DNA from: Candidatus Schekmanbacteria bacterium
GTDB taxonomy: Bacteria > Schekmanbacteria > GWA2-38-11 > J061
Direction: 5' to 3'
Length of the DNA stretch: 15,192 nucleotides
NCBI GenBank assembly: GCA_003695725.1
Contig: RFHX01000168.1
Span: 1 to 15,192, forward strand
Shown: positions 6,139 through 14,242 of the stretch, one piece after another
Position numbering within the stretch: position 1 is the stretch's first letter
Layout of the letters: each line of letters opens with the position of its first letter
The notes under the pieces: generated by a model
The model's input: the letters and a program-made list of their open reading frames with translations, nothing else
Database searches by the model: none
What the model was told of the DNA's origin: nothing
Position numbers and translations under genes: made by a program

Positions 6139-8091
6139 CTACTTTTTCTTCTTTCCGCCTTTTTTGCCTTTATGAAGCTCGATATATTTTTTCCTATACG
6201 GCTTCAATTCTTCGGCAACATCTTCAAGTCCAAGTTCTTTCAGTTTCTTCTCTCCCGGAAATCCTGTCTCAGGGTCATATTCACGCAGTTTGTAGTATTC
6301 AGGGAGCATTTCATCGAGAGGCAGAACCTTACCTGAGCTTGCCGCAGGGTTTTCAGGCATCGGCTCGTGAGTAAATCTTCTTGGCACTGTATCCTCATAT
6401 TTACCACTGAGCATCTTTGCCCAATATGCCCTTTCAAGGTTGTATATTCTCTCACCAATCGTCATCAGCTCATCTTCAGTGAAGTCAAGACCTGTTACTG
6501 CATTTAACATTGGAACAAGGTGTTCGTTTCTGCAGCCATATGACCAGTGGGTGTTGAAACAGCAAACCTGCAAGCTGTCAACAAACGCTTTCTGATTTTC
6601 TTCCCAATAAACCATCTTTGGTTTTCCTGCTGTGACAAGCGGTTTCGAACACTCTTCTGTCCCAACTATCTTCTTGTTGAGTCCAGGATAGAGGTAGCCT
6701 GAAAGTTCAAGACAGCAGAGAGAACGCAAGTGGTCACATCCGCCTCTTGTACCAACTGCAAAGCTAAGCCCGTAGCCGAAACCCAGACCTCTTGGGTCGT
6801 CTCCCGGCAGACTCATACCTCTTGTAACAACGAGACAGTCTTCACCAATACCAAGTTTCTGTGATGCTCTCCATGGACCTTCTGCAAGAATGTCACCAAA
6901 ACCTTCTCTATAGGTCATCATACGGAGAAGTTTATCGACGACTTCTGCATTTCCCCATGTAAGCTCGAGGCCGCCAGTATCTTTAGCTGTCAAGTATCCT
7001 TTCTCCCAGCATTCCATTGCCCAGCTAATTGCGGCTCCAGCTTCAATGGCATCCATTCCAAAATTGTTGGTCAGCACAGCATTGTGCAGAGTCGTTTCTG
7101 AATCGATGATGCCAACTCTTGGTCCTGTCGGCACAGCGGCTTCATATTCAGGTCCGCCTGTATATTCTCCTTTATATTTGCCTTCTCTAATTTCAGAAAC
7201 TATACCACAGCAGATAGCGCAGGAGAAACATCCTTCTTTGTGTCTCAGATGTTTTTTAGACCAAACTTCACCAGAAATGTTTCTTGCATCTGGATGATAT
7301 CCATATTTGAGGTTCTTCCATGGGAACCAACCCATTTCATAGTTACATGGCATAATGAGAATCAAACTGCCGTAGTTGAGAAGGCCCTGTGCCATTGGGT
7401 CGGTGCGCATTGTTTCGCGCCATTCACTGCAAATCTTGAAATATTCTTCCGGATTTGCAATCTTGACGCCGCCTGTTCCCCTAACAGCGATTGCTTTGAT
7501 ATTTTTCGAGCCAATTACAGCACCATGTCCTGTTCTTCCTGCCGCCCTATAACAGTCATTGAATGTGCAGGCAAAACGGACGAGGTTTTCACCGGCAGGT
7601 CCAATTGTTACTATATGAATATCTTTGTCGCCTAATTCTTCCTTGATTATCGCATCAGCATCTCTTGGATACTTTCCCCAAATGTGGGAAGCATCTCTGA
7701 TTTCGATTTTGTCATCATCAATCCAAATATAAGACGGTTTCGGAGCTTTTCCTTCAAGAATAATCTGTTCATAGCCGGCAAACTTCAATTCAGCGCCCCA
7801 GTGTCCGCCCATATTAGAATCACCGAATCCGCCTGTTAAGGGCGATTTTGCGGTAACCGTAACTCTACCTGTTGAAGGTCCAAATGTGCCTGACATAGGA
7901 CCAACGCCAAGACAAACGACATTTTCAGGTGATAATGGGTCAACATCTGGTCCGACGCTGTTATACAAAACTTCGGAATTGTAACCTCTGCCGCCTAACC
8001 ATTTACGCCTATACTCATAAGGTGTTTCCTCAACATCCCAGGTGCCTTTGGTTAAATTGAAACGAATTCTTTTTCCTCTCCATCCATACAT
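6139..8091 (-). CDS. Aldehyde ferredoxin oxidoreductase family catalytic subunit (tungsten/molybdenum-pterin)
   Basis: This 650-residue enzyme of the AOR family interconverts aldehydes and carboxylic acids at a bis-pterin tungsten (or molybdenum) centre beside one [4Fe-4S] cluster. The N-terminal pterin-binding domain shows WLGGRGYNSEVLY, GPMSGTFGPSTGR, GGHWGAELKFAGY and GRTGHGAVIGSKNIKAIAVRG. Cluster ligands are Cys288, Cys291 and Cys295 (CFSCAICC) with a distal Cys at 510/511 (DSLQVCCFN). The conserved GPEYE (313-317), DDPRGLG pterin motif (431-437) and RGGCDHLRS (449-457, His454) complete the active site. It starts four bases after the four-cluster ferredoxin gene stop, with a GGGGAGG ribosome site in that gene's end. 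The lysine-rich tail (GKKGGKKKK) is unusual. Class II benzoyl-CoA reductase BamB belongs to the same superfamily, so the substrate is not certain. Confidence 0.93.
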   Translation of the reverse strand: MYGWRGKRIRFNLTKGTWDVEETPYEYRRKWLGGRGYNSEVLYNSVGPDVDPLSPENVVCLGVGPMSGTFGPSTGRVTVTAKSPLTGGFGDSNMGGHWGAELKFAGYEQIILEGKAPKPSYIWIDDDKIEIRDASHIWGKYPRDADAIIKEELGDKDIHIVTIGPAGENLVRFACTFNDCYRAAGRTGHGAVIGSKNIKAIAVRGTGGVKIANPEEYFKICSEWRETMRTDPMAQGLLNYGSLILIMPCNYEMGWFPWKNLKYGYHPDARNISGEVWSKKHLRHKEGCFSCAICCGIVSEIREGKYKGEYTGGPEYEAAVPTGPRVGIIDSETTLHNAVLTNNFGMDAIEAGAAISWAMECWEKGYLTAKDTGGLELTWGNAEVVDKLLRMMTYREGFGDILAEGPWRASQKLGIGEDCLVVTRGMSLPGDDPRGLGFGYGLSFAVGTRGGCDHLRSLCCLELSGYLYPGLNKKIVGTEECSKPLVTAGKPKMVYWEENQKAFVDSLQVCCFNTHWSYGCRNEHLVPMLNAVTGLDFTEDELMTIGERIYNLERAYWAKMLSGKYEDTVPRRFTHEPMPENPAASSGKVLPLDEMLPEYYKLREYDPETGFPGEKKLKELGLEDVAEELKPYRKKYIELHKGKKGGKKKK

Positions 8092-8095
8092 ATTA

Positions 8096-8581
8096 TTAGC
8101 CCTCCCCTTTTAACTTAGCAATTACGTCATCAGCAAGTGCACGCCTGCGGTGCCTTACTGTTAGCTCAAGAGGTGCATATTCGAGACATTTGGTTGGGCA
8201 ATGTTTTACACACATCGGGTCGCCGCCGCAAAGATTGCACTTATATGCTTTTCCTGTTCTGTAGCTAATTCCTGCAGCGCCAAAAGGACATGCCCTTACA
8301 CATGCCTTGCAACCAACGCAAATTTCTTCATTGATTAATCCCGTTCCCAATTCCGGGTCAATGGAGTTTGCGCCAGTTGGACAAACTTCTACGCACACTG
8401 GTTTCGAACAGAGGGCACAGCCAACAGGGAAGCTATCTCCAATAGCTTCGTTCCTTACAACCCGGATTCTTGAAAGAGACGGACTGCACTCTTTCTCATT
8501 ATAAAGAGAACAAGCCATCTCACAAGTTCTGCAACCCGAACACTTTTCCGGATTGATCATAATAAACTTGGTTTGTTCCAT
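8096..8581 (-). CDS. Four-cluster ferredoxin subunit of the AOR (AorA/HycB/DmsB-like)
   Basis: This 161-residue polyferredoxin carries four [4Fe-4S] cysteine sets: CSGCRTCEMAC (14-24), CALCSKPVCVEVCP (55-68), CVGCKACVRACP (88-99) and CNLCGGDPMCVKHCP (115-129). This layout is shared by the electron-transfer subunits of molybdoenzymes and by the small AorA subunit of bacterial AOR. There is no signal peptide, so it should be cytoplasmic. The gene ends four bases before the AOR start, strongly suggesting that the two form a complex in which this subunit takes electrons from the AOR cluster. The ATG is preceded by an AAGGGGG ribosome site. It is separated from the HdrA gene upstream by 116 bases holding an inverted repeat. 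BamC of class II benzoyl-CoA reductase is an alternative relative. Confidence 0.9.
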   Translation of the reverse strand: MEQTKFIMINPEKCSGCRTCEMACSLYNEKECSPSLSRIRVVRNEAIGDSFPVGCALCSKPVCVEVCPTGANSIDPELGTGLINEEICVGCKACVRACPFGAAGISYRTGKAYKCNLCGGDPMCVKHCPTKCLEYAPLELTVRHRRRALADDVIAKLKGEG

Positions 8582-8635
8582 ATTATCGATCCCCCTTCAA
8601 ATTAGATTGGAAATTTCAATGTTGGAAAAACATTT

Positions 8636-8673
8636 AGGTGAAACTTATTATTCTATCTTCTACTGTCTCACCT
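8636..8673 (-). repeat. Imperfect inverted repeat hiding a strong SD-like sequence
   Basis: In the 116-base gap between the HdrA and ferredoxin genes, minus-strand AGGTGAGAC (8673-8665) can pair with GTTTCACCT (8644-8636), using eight Watson-Crick pairs and one G-U pair around a 20-base loop. The first arm forms part of GGGAGGTGA, a near-perfect ribosome site with no start codon suitably placed after it. It may be an RNA-processing or attenuation element that sets the ratio of HdrA to AOR, or a relic. Confidence 0.3.
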
Positions 8674-8697
8674 CCCTTCTTTTTTGAATAAAAAATT

Positions 8698-11124
8698 TTA
8701 TGAAAGTGCTTTAACTTTTTCAGTCATTCTCTTTGCTATGTCAAGAAATTTTCTTTGGTCAGAAATAGCTGTTGTAAAATATTCCAATCTCTCTTTTTCG
8801 ATCCCAATAGAATCCAAAAGTTTCTTTCCAAATTCAACTTGTGAAACCATATAATCCTTACCGTTTTTAAAGTGACATGTAGCACAACCGCCAACAATTA
8901 CGCCATCTGCCCCACATTCGAAAGATTTGAAAATATCAAACAAGGAAACCTTCCCTGCACAGGGCACACCCAATGGAAGGATATTGGGTGGATATTTTAT
9001 CTTCTTCAACCCTACAAGGTCAACAGCCGCATATGCACATTCAAGGCAAAGGAATGTAAGTATTTTGGGTTTGATATCAGCAGAACGAATTATTTCTTCA
9101 ATCTGGGAGATAAAATTCTCTTCTCTGTAATTTCCTGCCCAAATAGCTCCTGTTGGACAAAATGCTGAACATTGTCCACAATTGACGCATTTCACCGGAT
9201 TCACTTCAGGTGTTTCCAAAATATCTATTGCTGTAAATTCTTCTTTAGTTTCGACTGCTCTCACAGGACAAACATTTACACATATTCCACATTTGATACA
9301 AAGCTCTTCATCTATCTTAGCGCACATAATTTCCTTTACAGCTTTCTGCTTCTTAATCTGCGATATTGCTTTTGCTGCCGCCGCACTTCCCTGTGCAATA
9401 GAAAGAGGAATATTCTTTGGTCCTGTTACGGAGCCTGCCGCATAAATTCCTTTCAACGATGTTTCAGTGGCGCGGTTTTTCCCGTAATATTCCCTGATAA
9501 AACCATATTCATTCAAATCAAGACAGGAAACCTCTGATAATTTATCAGTCCCTTTTGCAGGACGCAGAGCACTGGAAAGGACGACAAGGTCAGCTTCAAG
9601 AAGAAGGTCGCGATTCATTGTAATGTCCTCAACCTCAACGAGAAGATTCGCAGTTTCCGGGATTTCTTCAATTCTCGAAGGGCGACCCTTTACGAAATTG
9701 ACCCATTTATCACGAGCTTCGATATAATATTTTTCAAAATTTCCGGGAGTCCTTATATCGATATAACAAATCGTTACCTCGGCGTCTGTTTTTTCTTTTA
9801 TCAAAATGGCATGTTTGATAGCAAAAAGGCAGCATACTTCAGAGCAATATTCATTATAATTGCTGTCACGCGACCCAACGCACTGTATCATAACAATATT
9901 TTTTGCTTCTTTTCCATCCGATGGCCTTATAAGTTTACCTTCAGTATGCCCTTCCGGATTAAGCAGATGCCCTAATTCATGCTGAGTAATCACATTTTGA
10001 TATCTTCCAAAGCCATACTCAGTTACTGCATTTGGCTTAAACTCGCTTATACCGGTAGCAATAACTACAGCACCAGCATTAAACAACTCATTCCTTTTTG
10101 TATCATTAAGATTTATTGCCTTAGTTGGGCAGATATCTTCACATTCTCTGCATCCCTCTCTGCAATTTTCCCTATCAATCAAATATGCCCGTGGAATTGC
10201 TTGAGGCCATGGAAGATAAGCGGCTTTTCGCGAAACCGTTGAATAATGTTTCCGTTTGATACCATCAACAGGACATACTTCTTCGCATTTTCCACAAAGA
10301 ATGCATCTTTCAACATCCACATAACGCGGTTCAACTTCAGCAGAAATTTGAAAATTCCCGGGTTCTCCTTTTATTCCTGTAATATTCGTTCCAGTAAGTA
10401 TTTTAAGATTAGGCTGATTGTCGATTCTACTCCTGTAAAGGCATTTTCTGCAAACTTCAAGATTCTCAACATCAAGAAAAGCTGTGCACAAGCCGCAGTC
10501 ATTTGTAGGTGCAACAATCCCTAACTTCATCGCCATTCCGCCAAGAAAGTGCTTTTTTTCAAGAAGTATTGTTTTGATTCCGGCTTCAGCCAACTCAAAG
10601 GATGCAGCTATTCCGGCAGGTCCTGCACCAATTACTACGGCTTCATTTGAGATTTGGCGGCTTTCTTTTCTATTTTCTTCTGATGCCTCTATGCTTCTTG
10701 CAGCCGTCTTAATCATTGCGAGAGCTTTTCTCGTGGCATTTTTAGGATCATCCGAATGAGGCCAGGCACATCCCTCTCTCAAATTGACTATCTCGTAAAA
10801 GTTTCTACTAATACCTGCTCTTTCAAGCCCTTCTTTGAATATCTTTCCTATGCTCTGAGGGGAGCAGGCAGAAATTACAAATTTCTCTATAAACTCACTT
10901 TTAACCTTGTCAGCTATAAATTTTATACCCTCTTTCTGACAAAGAGCATTATGTATAACCACACTTTTGAATGTATTGTCAGTTTGTATGCTTTCAACAA
11001 TTTTTTCAATATCTATTGTCTTGGAAATTTCATCAGCACAGGTACATATGAATAAGGCAAGTTCTTTTTCTTCTGTGGTTGGTTCTTTTACAAAATCTTC
11101 TTTTCCTGCTTTTTTATTCACCAC
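8698..11124 (-). CDS. HdrA-like FAD/iron-sulfur protein fused to a C-terminal MvhD domain
   Basis: This protein of about 808 residues is a flavin-containing electron-transfer subunit of the heterodisulfide-reductase A type. In order it has an N-terminal HdrA segment (FICTCAD, Cys27/29), an FAD site GAGPAG (166-171), a cysteine group DCGLC...CRKC (210-228), ferredoxin clusters CILCGKCEEVCP (274-285) and CREGCRECEDICP (321-333), and HdrA-specific CVGSRD...YCSEVCC (415-432). Two further clusters, CIKCGICVNVCP (609-620) and CVNCGQCSAFCP (646-657), lead into an MvhD-type [2Fe-2S] domain with Cys693/696, Cys722 and Cys747/750. HdrA-MvhD fusions occur in QmoB and in bifurcating Hdr complexes. No HdrB or HdrC is adjacent. 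The start is a GTG at 11124 or 11121 with upstream GGGAAG, overlapping the preceding gene by about 10 bases; a TTG at 11163 lacks a ribosome site. Confidence 0.9.
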   Translation of the reverse strand: MVNKKAGKEDFVKEPTTEEKELALFICTCADEISKTIDIEKIVESIQTDNTFKSVVIHNALCQKEGIKFIADKVKSEFIEKFVISACSPQSIGKIFKEGLERAGISRNFYEIVNLREGCAWPHSDDPKNATRKALAMIKTAARSIEASEENRKESRQISNEAVVIGAGPAGIAASFELAEAGIKTILLEKKHFLGGMAMKLGIVAPTNDCGLCTAFLDVENLEVCRKCLYRSRIDNQPNLKILTGTNITGIKGEPGNFQISAEVEPRYVDVERCILCGKCEEVCPVDGIKRKHYSTVSRKAAYLPWPQAIPRAYLIDRENCREGCRECEDICPTKAINLNDTKRNELFNAGAVVIATGISEFKPNAVTEYGFGRYQNVITQHELGHLLNPEGHTEGKLIRPSDGKEAKNIVMIQCVGSRDSNYNEYCSEVCCLFAIKHAILIKEKTDAEVTICYIDIRTPGNFEKYYIEARDKWVNFVKGRPSRIEEIPETANLLVEVEDITMNRDLLLEADLVVLSSALRPAKGTDKLSEVSCLDLNEYGFIREYYGKNRATETSLKGIYAAGSVTGPKNIPLSIAQGSAAAAKAISQIKKQKAVKEIMCAKIDEELCIKCGICVNVCPVRAVETKEEFTAIDILETPEVNPVKCVNCGQCSAFCPTGAIWAGNYREENFISQIEEIIRSADIKPKILTFLCLECAYAAVDLVGLKKIKYPPNILPLGVPCAGKVSLFDIFKSFECGADGVIVGGCATCHFKNGKDYMVSQVEFGKKLLDSIGIEKERLEYFTTAISDQRKFLDIAKRMTEKVKALS

Positions 11125-11731
11125 TTTCTTTCTTCCCTGATATTTCGGAAGCTGTTCTGCCAATCAAGATTGAAAGTCTTGGCACAGCTTCATATGCTGT
11201 TCTCCATTTTCTACACTTCTGACAAAAATCAAGTTCACTATGGATATGTGATTCTTCTTCAAGAATTTTTTTAAGCTTTTCTATTGCCGCCTTAGGCCCA
11301 ACAGGTCTTTTGCACTGGACACAAAGGATAAGCTCTGCTTCCTTCTTTAATTCAAGAGAGCCTTCAAAGAAAGTTTTTAGATTTAGGCCCGGATTTGCTT
11401 TTATTGCATCATCATCACAACTCTTTTCGCACTTCCTGCAGCCTACGCATATCTGCATTTTATGGTAGATATACCTTACGCCGTCTTTGTCATCAACTTC
11501 TATTGCTCCTGTTGGACAAATTTCAGCACAGGCGCCACAAGCAATACATTTATCTTTGTCTATTTCAATCGAGCCGCCAAAATAGATATTTCTGTCAGCT
11601 TCAATAAAGGAATCTTGCCACTTTTTCCCTTTTCTTTTGCGAAGAGAAGTAAGCAGTTCTCCTAATTTTTCTCTATTTTCGAGGCGTTTCTCTTCAACAC
11701 GCCTAACCTTCAAATCAAATTTATATTTCAT
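11114..11731 (-). CDS. Two-cluster 4Fe-4S ferredoxin-like protein with extra CxxC pairs
   Basis: This 205-residue iron-sulfur protein has a basic, helical N-terminus (about 1-45), then two ferredoxin sets: CIACGACAEICP (62-73) and CVGCRKCEKSC (95-105), the second followed by Asp instead of the usual Pro. After these come two CxxC pairs, CVQC (137-140) and CQKC (170-173), which could bind zinc or another cluster. It resembles the HycF/NuoI-type polyferredoxin subunits of hydrogenase and dehydrogenase complexes, but I cannot name the family precisely. It overlaps the HdrA-MvhD gene by about 10 bases, so their synthesis is probably coupled and the products probably interact, as an electron bridge. 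It begins 12 bases after the acyl-CoA ligase stop. No clear Shine-Dalgarno precedes its ATG. Confidence 0.8.
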   Translation of the reverse strand: MKYKFDLKVRRVEEKRLENREKLGELLTSLRKRKGKKWQDSFIEADRNIYFGGSIEIDKDKCIACGACAEICPTGAIEVDDKDGVRYIYHKMQICVGCRKCEKSCDDDAIKANPGLNLKTFFEGSLELKKEAELILCVQCKRPVGPKAAIEKLKKILEEESHIHSELDFCQKCRKWRTAYEAVPRLSILIGRTASEISGKKESGE

Positions 11732-11743
11732 ACGCTTTTGAAA

Positions 11744-13330
11744 TTAGCTTTTCTTCTCATACTTTTCAAGTTCTCTTTTCTTCAAAATATTCTTCTGAAT
11801 CTTTCCAATTGATGTCTTTGGAAATTCCTTCACAACTTCTATGAATTCAGGCACTTTGAACTTTGCCAGCCGCTCAGCACAGAATGCTTTCACTTCATCA
11901 GCAGTTACCGACATCCCCTCTTTTAACAAAATGAATGCTTTTACAGCCCAATCCCGCATTTCATCAGGAACTCCTATCACAGCGGCTTCCACTATAGCAG
12001 GATGCTCTGTCAAAACTCTTTCAACTTCTTGTGCGGCAATGTTTTCCCCTGCTCTTTTAATTACATCCTTCTTTCTATCTATAAAGTACACATAGCCATC
12101 CTCATCCATCTTGCCATAATCGCCTGTATAGAACCAGTTATTCTCATCAAGCACTTCTGCTGTAGCTTCAGGGTTCTTATAATACCCCTTCATCAATTGA
12201 ATTCCGGGTGTGCCATGGACTGCTATTTCACCTACCTCACCAATGGGGACTTCATTCCTATTATCATCAACTATCTTTATCTCAACACCAAATGTTGGTA
12301 ATCCCACAGACCCCCTCTTTCTCTTTGCGTGCATACAGGTAAATGTGCAGGGTGCCAATGTTTCTGTAAGGCCATAAAGGTCGTGAAGTGTCGTGTTGAA
12401 GCGCGTTTCAAATTCATCCCATTGCTCGTCAGTAATAGCAATAGCAAAGCAGATTCTTCTCATTTTATGGTCCCTGTCAAAAGGAGTGCGCGGCTGTGCG
12501 AGAAGCTGTCTCACATTTGTAGCAACTAAACTTGTTATCGTTGCCCCATATTCCCTAACATATTTGAAGAAACGAGAAGCGCTGAATCTTTCACATATTA
12601 TAATGCTCGCTCCAGCAGTTATAGTAGGCATAAAGGAAATATACTGGGCATTTACATGGAAGAGAGGAAGGACGCAAATATGTCTGTCTTCTGTAGTCAA
12701 CTTCTGCTCGCAAGCCATCGTTTCTCCAATCCAAAGGGAATTTCCGTGAGTTAGAAGAACCCCTTTGGGCCTTGCCGTTGTTCCTGATGTATAAAGCATA
12801 TTAGAAACATCCATAGGTCCCACATCAACGATTTCTTTCAATTCATCAGGGTATTCCTTCAAAATATCATTTAAGAGCAAAACCCCTTCGGGCGCCTCTT
12901 CTGCCCTATATAAAATTATGTTTTTAAGATTAGGACATTTCCCTTTGATGCTATCTATCATCTCCATATATTCAGGATCCGTTATAATTGTGCCTGATTC
13001 TGAATGATTAAGCATATACTCCATCTCATCGGGGCGTGACATAATGTTAGTTGGAATCATTATTGCACCAATTTTGGAGGTGGCAAACCATGTCAGACAA
13101 AAGCCTGTAGAATTTGGAAGATGGCAGGTTACGAAATCTCCTTTCTTAATGCCCAAATCAAGAAGAGCATTAGCAAGCTTATTAACTTTTTTATTGAACT
13201 CTTTGTAAGTCAGTGTTTCTACATTATCATTTTTATCTATGAAAATTATAAAATCCTTGTCCGGTTTGTCTTCTGCCTGAAACTCTAAAAGTTTTCTTAA
13301 ATTTTTGTTTCTTCCTATAATAATGCTCAT
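11744..13330 (-). CDS. AMP-forming acyl-CoA ligase, CaiC-like
   Basis: This 528-residue ANL-superfamily enzyme activates a carboxylic acid with ATP and CoA through an acyl-adenylate. Motifs are intact: P-loop YTSGTTARPKG (180-190, with Ala in place of the usual Gly after TT), YGLTET (319-324), YTGD (411-414), IDRKKDVIKRAGENI (417-431) and the catalytic Lys510 in KTSIGKIQK. The overall pattern, including LAQPRTPFDRDHKMR and DEQWDEFETRF before YGLTET, is close to the crotonobetaine/carnitine-CoA ligase CaiC as I recall it, but the true substrate is unknown. The gene has a GGAGGT ribosome site and lies 86 bases after the SDR gene. Its place in the AOR cluster suggests that the acid it activates could also be the substrate or product of the AOR. 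Confidence 0.9.
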   Translation of the reverse strand: MSIIIGRNKNLRKLLEFQAEDKPDKDFIIFIDKNDNVETLTYKEFNKKVNKLANALLDLGIKKGDFVTCHLPNSTGFCLTWFATSKIGAIMIPTNIMSRPDEMEYMLNHSESGTIITDPEYMEMIDSIKGKCPNLKNIILYRAEEAPEGVLLLNDILKEYPDELKEIVDVGPMDVSNMLYTSGTTARPKGVLLTHGNSLWIGETMACEQKLTTEDRHICVLPLFHVNAQYISFMPTITAGASIIICERFSASRFFKYVREYGATITSLVATNVRQLLAQPRTPFDRDHKMRRICFAIAITDEQWDEFETRFNTTLHDLYGLTETLAPCTFTCMHAKRKRGSVGLPTFGVEIKIVDDNRNEVPIGEVGEIAVHGTPGIQLMKGYYKNPEATAEVLDENNWFYTGDYGKMDEDGYVYFIDRKKDVIKRAGENIAAQEVERVLTEHPAIVEAAVIGVPDEMRDWAVKAFILLKEGMSVTADEVKAFCAERLAKFKVPEFIEVVKEFPKTSIGKIQKNILKKRELEKYEKKS

Positions 13331-13416
13331 ATTTCCTGACCTCCGAACTATTTTTTTTGAACAATTTTTCTTATTGGCTTTAACAAATTTCTTATTAGTG
13401 AGTCAACAAAATCCAT

Positions 13417-14181
13417 CTATTTACCTAAAATTTGCCCGCCATCAACTACAAGCACTGCGCCAGTAGTGAAATCCGATGCAGGTGATGCAAAATAGACAAC
13501 AGAACCGATTAGCTCTTCAGGTTCGCCAAGCCGCTTCATTGGCAGTGTTTTTTCAATGACTCTTTTGCCTGCTTCAGAAGCAAAAAATTCTTCATTCATC
13601 GGCGTCCTAATATAGCCGGGACATACGGCATTCACCTGAATATTGTATTTCACCCACTCAAGGGCTAAAACTTTTGTAAACTGCACTAACCCTGCTTTGC
13701 TAGCGCTGTAAGATGTCATATTTGGAATTGCCATCTGATAAGTAATTGACGAAATGTTTATAACCTTGCCGCGCCTCTGTTTTGCCATATGAGCACCAAT
13801 CGCCTTTGAGCAAAGAAAAGGACCACGCAGGTTGACTGACATTACCCATTCCCAATAGTCAAGGTCCATTTTCAGCACGGGTTTATCTCCGCTTACTCCT
13901 GAATTGTTGACAAGTATATCAACCTTACCAAAATGTTTTATTGTTTTCTCTGCCATTGCATTAACTTGCTCTTCCTTAGAAACATCCGTTGGCACAGGCA
14001 ATGCTTTTCTTCCTCTTTTCTCAATCTCATCAGCAACTTTTTCAAGGTCTGAAAGTGTGCGAGCAACTAATACTACATCACAACCAAACTCAGAAAGTCC
14101 AATCGCAAGTGCTTTACCTATACCTTTACCTGCTCCTGTCACTACTGCCACTTTTCCTTCAAGGTCAAATATATTTTTCAT
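13417..14181 (-). CDS. Short-chain dehydrogenase/reductase (classical SDR)
   Basis: This 254-residue NAD(P)-dependent oxidoreductase interconverts a hydroxyl and a carbonyl group on an unknown substrate. It has the classical SDR parts: dinucleotide loop TGAGKGIG (15-22), NNSG (92-95), active-site Ser144/Ser145, and catalytic Tyr158 and Lys162 in YSASK. The usual C-terminal TGAVLVVDGGQ is also present. Lys19 in the glycine loop and Arg41 after the second strand favour NADP(H), which is inference. Length is typical of FabG-like and sugar-acid or alcohol dehydrogenases, and the sequence does not separate these. It lies between the E2-type acyltransferase gene (57 bases upstream) and the acyl-CoA ligase gene, and is led by GAAGGG as ribosome site. 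Confidence 0.9.
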   Translation of the reverse strand: MKNIFDLEGKVAVVTGAGKGIGKALAIGLSEFGCDVVLVARTLSDLEKVADEIEKRGRKALPVPTDVSKEEQVNAMAEKTIKHFGKVDILVNNSGVSGDKPVLKMDLDYWEWVMSVNLRGPFLCSKAIGAHMAKQRRGKVINISSITYQMAIPNMTSYSASKAGLVQFTKVLALEWVKYNIQVNAVCPGYIRTPMNEEFFASEAGKRVIEKTLPMKRLGEPEELIGSVVYFASPASDFTTGAVLVVDGGQILGK

Positions 14182-14222
14182 AATTAAAACCCTTCACTTA
14201 AAAATCTCATTGACATTATGTA

Positions 14223-14242
14223 ATAGAAAAGGAATTTTCTAT
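14223..14242 (-). repeat. AT-rich hairpin across the E2 stop codon
   Basis: A perfect 8-base-pair inverted repeat (ATAGAAAA, loop GGAA, TTTTCTAT on the plus strand) spans the stop codon of the E2-type gene. There is no U-run after it on the minus strand, so it is not a standard terminator. It may influence mRNA stability between this gene and the SDR gene, or be chance in AT-rich DNA. Confidence 0.25.

Noticed and set aside
7240-7635. Plus-strand open frame of 131 codons opposite the AOR gene
   Set aside because: Entirely inside a gene with full AOR motifs on the other strand; no ribosome site or motif of its own.
6139-8581. Assignment of the AOR and ferredoxin pair as BamB-BamC benzoyl-CoA reductase
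   Set aside because: The family match allows it, but no aromatic-degradation genes are present and the GPEYE and DHLR motifs fit AOR at least as well; kept only as an alternative.
9172-9537. Plus-strand open frames opposite the HdrA-MvhD gene
   Set aside because: Cysteine- and Phe-rich translation reflects the antisense of ferredoxin motifs; no independent support.
11125-11163. TTG start for the HdrA-MvhD gene, adding 13 residues
   Set aside because: No ribosome site precedes the TTG, while GTG codons at 11124/11121 follow GGGAAG with good spacing. The TTG cannot be excluded.
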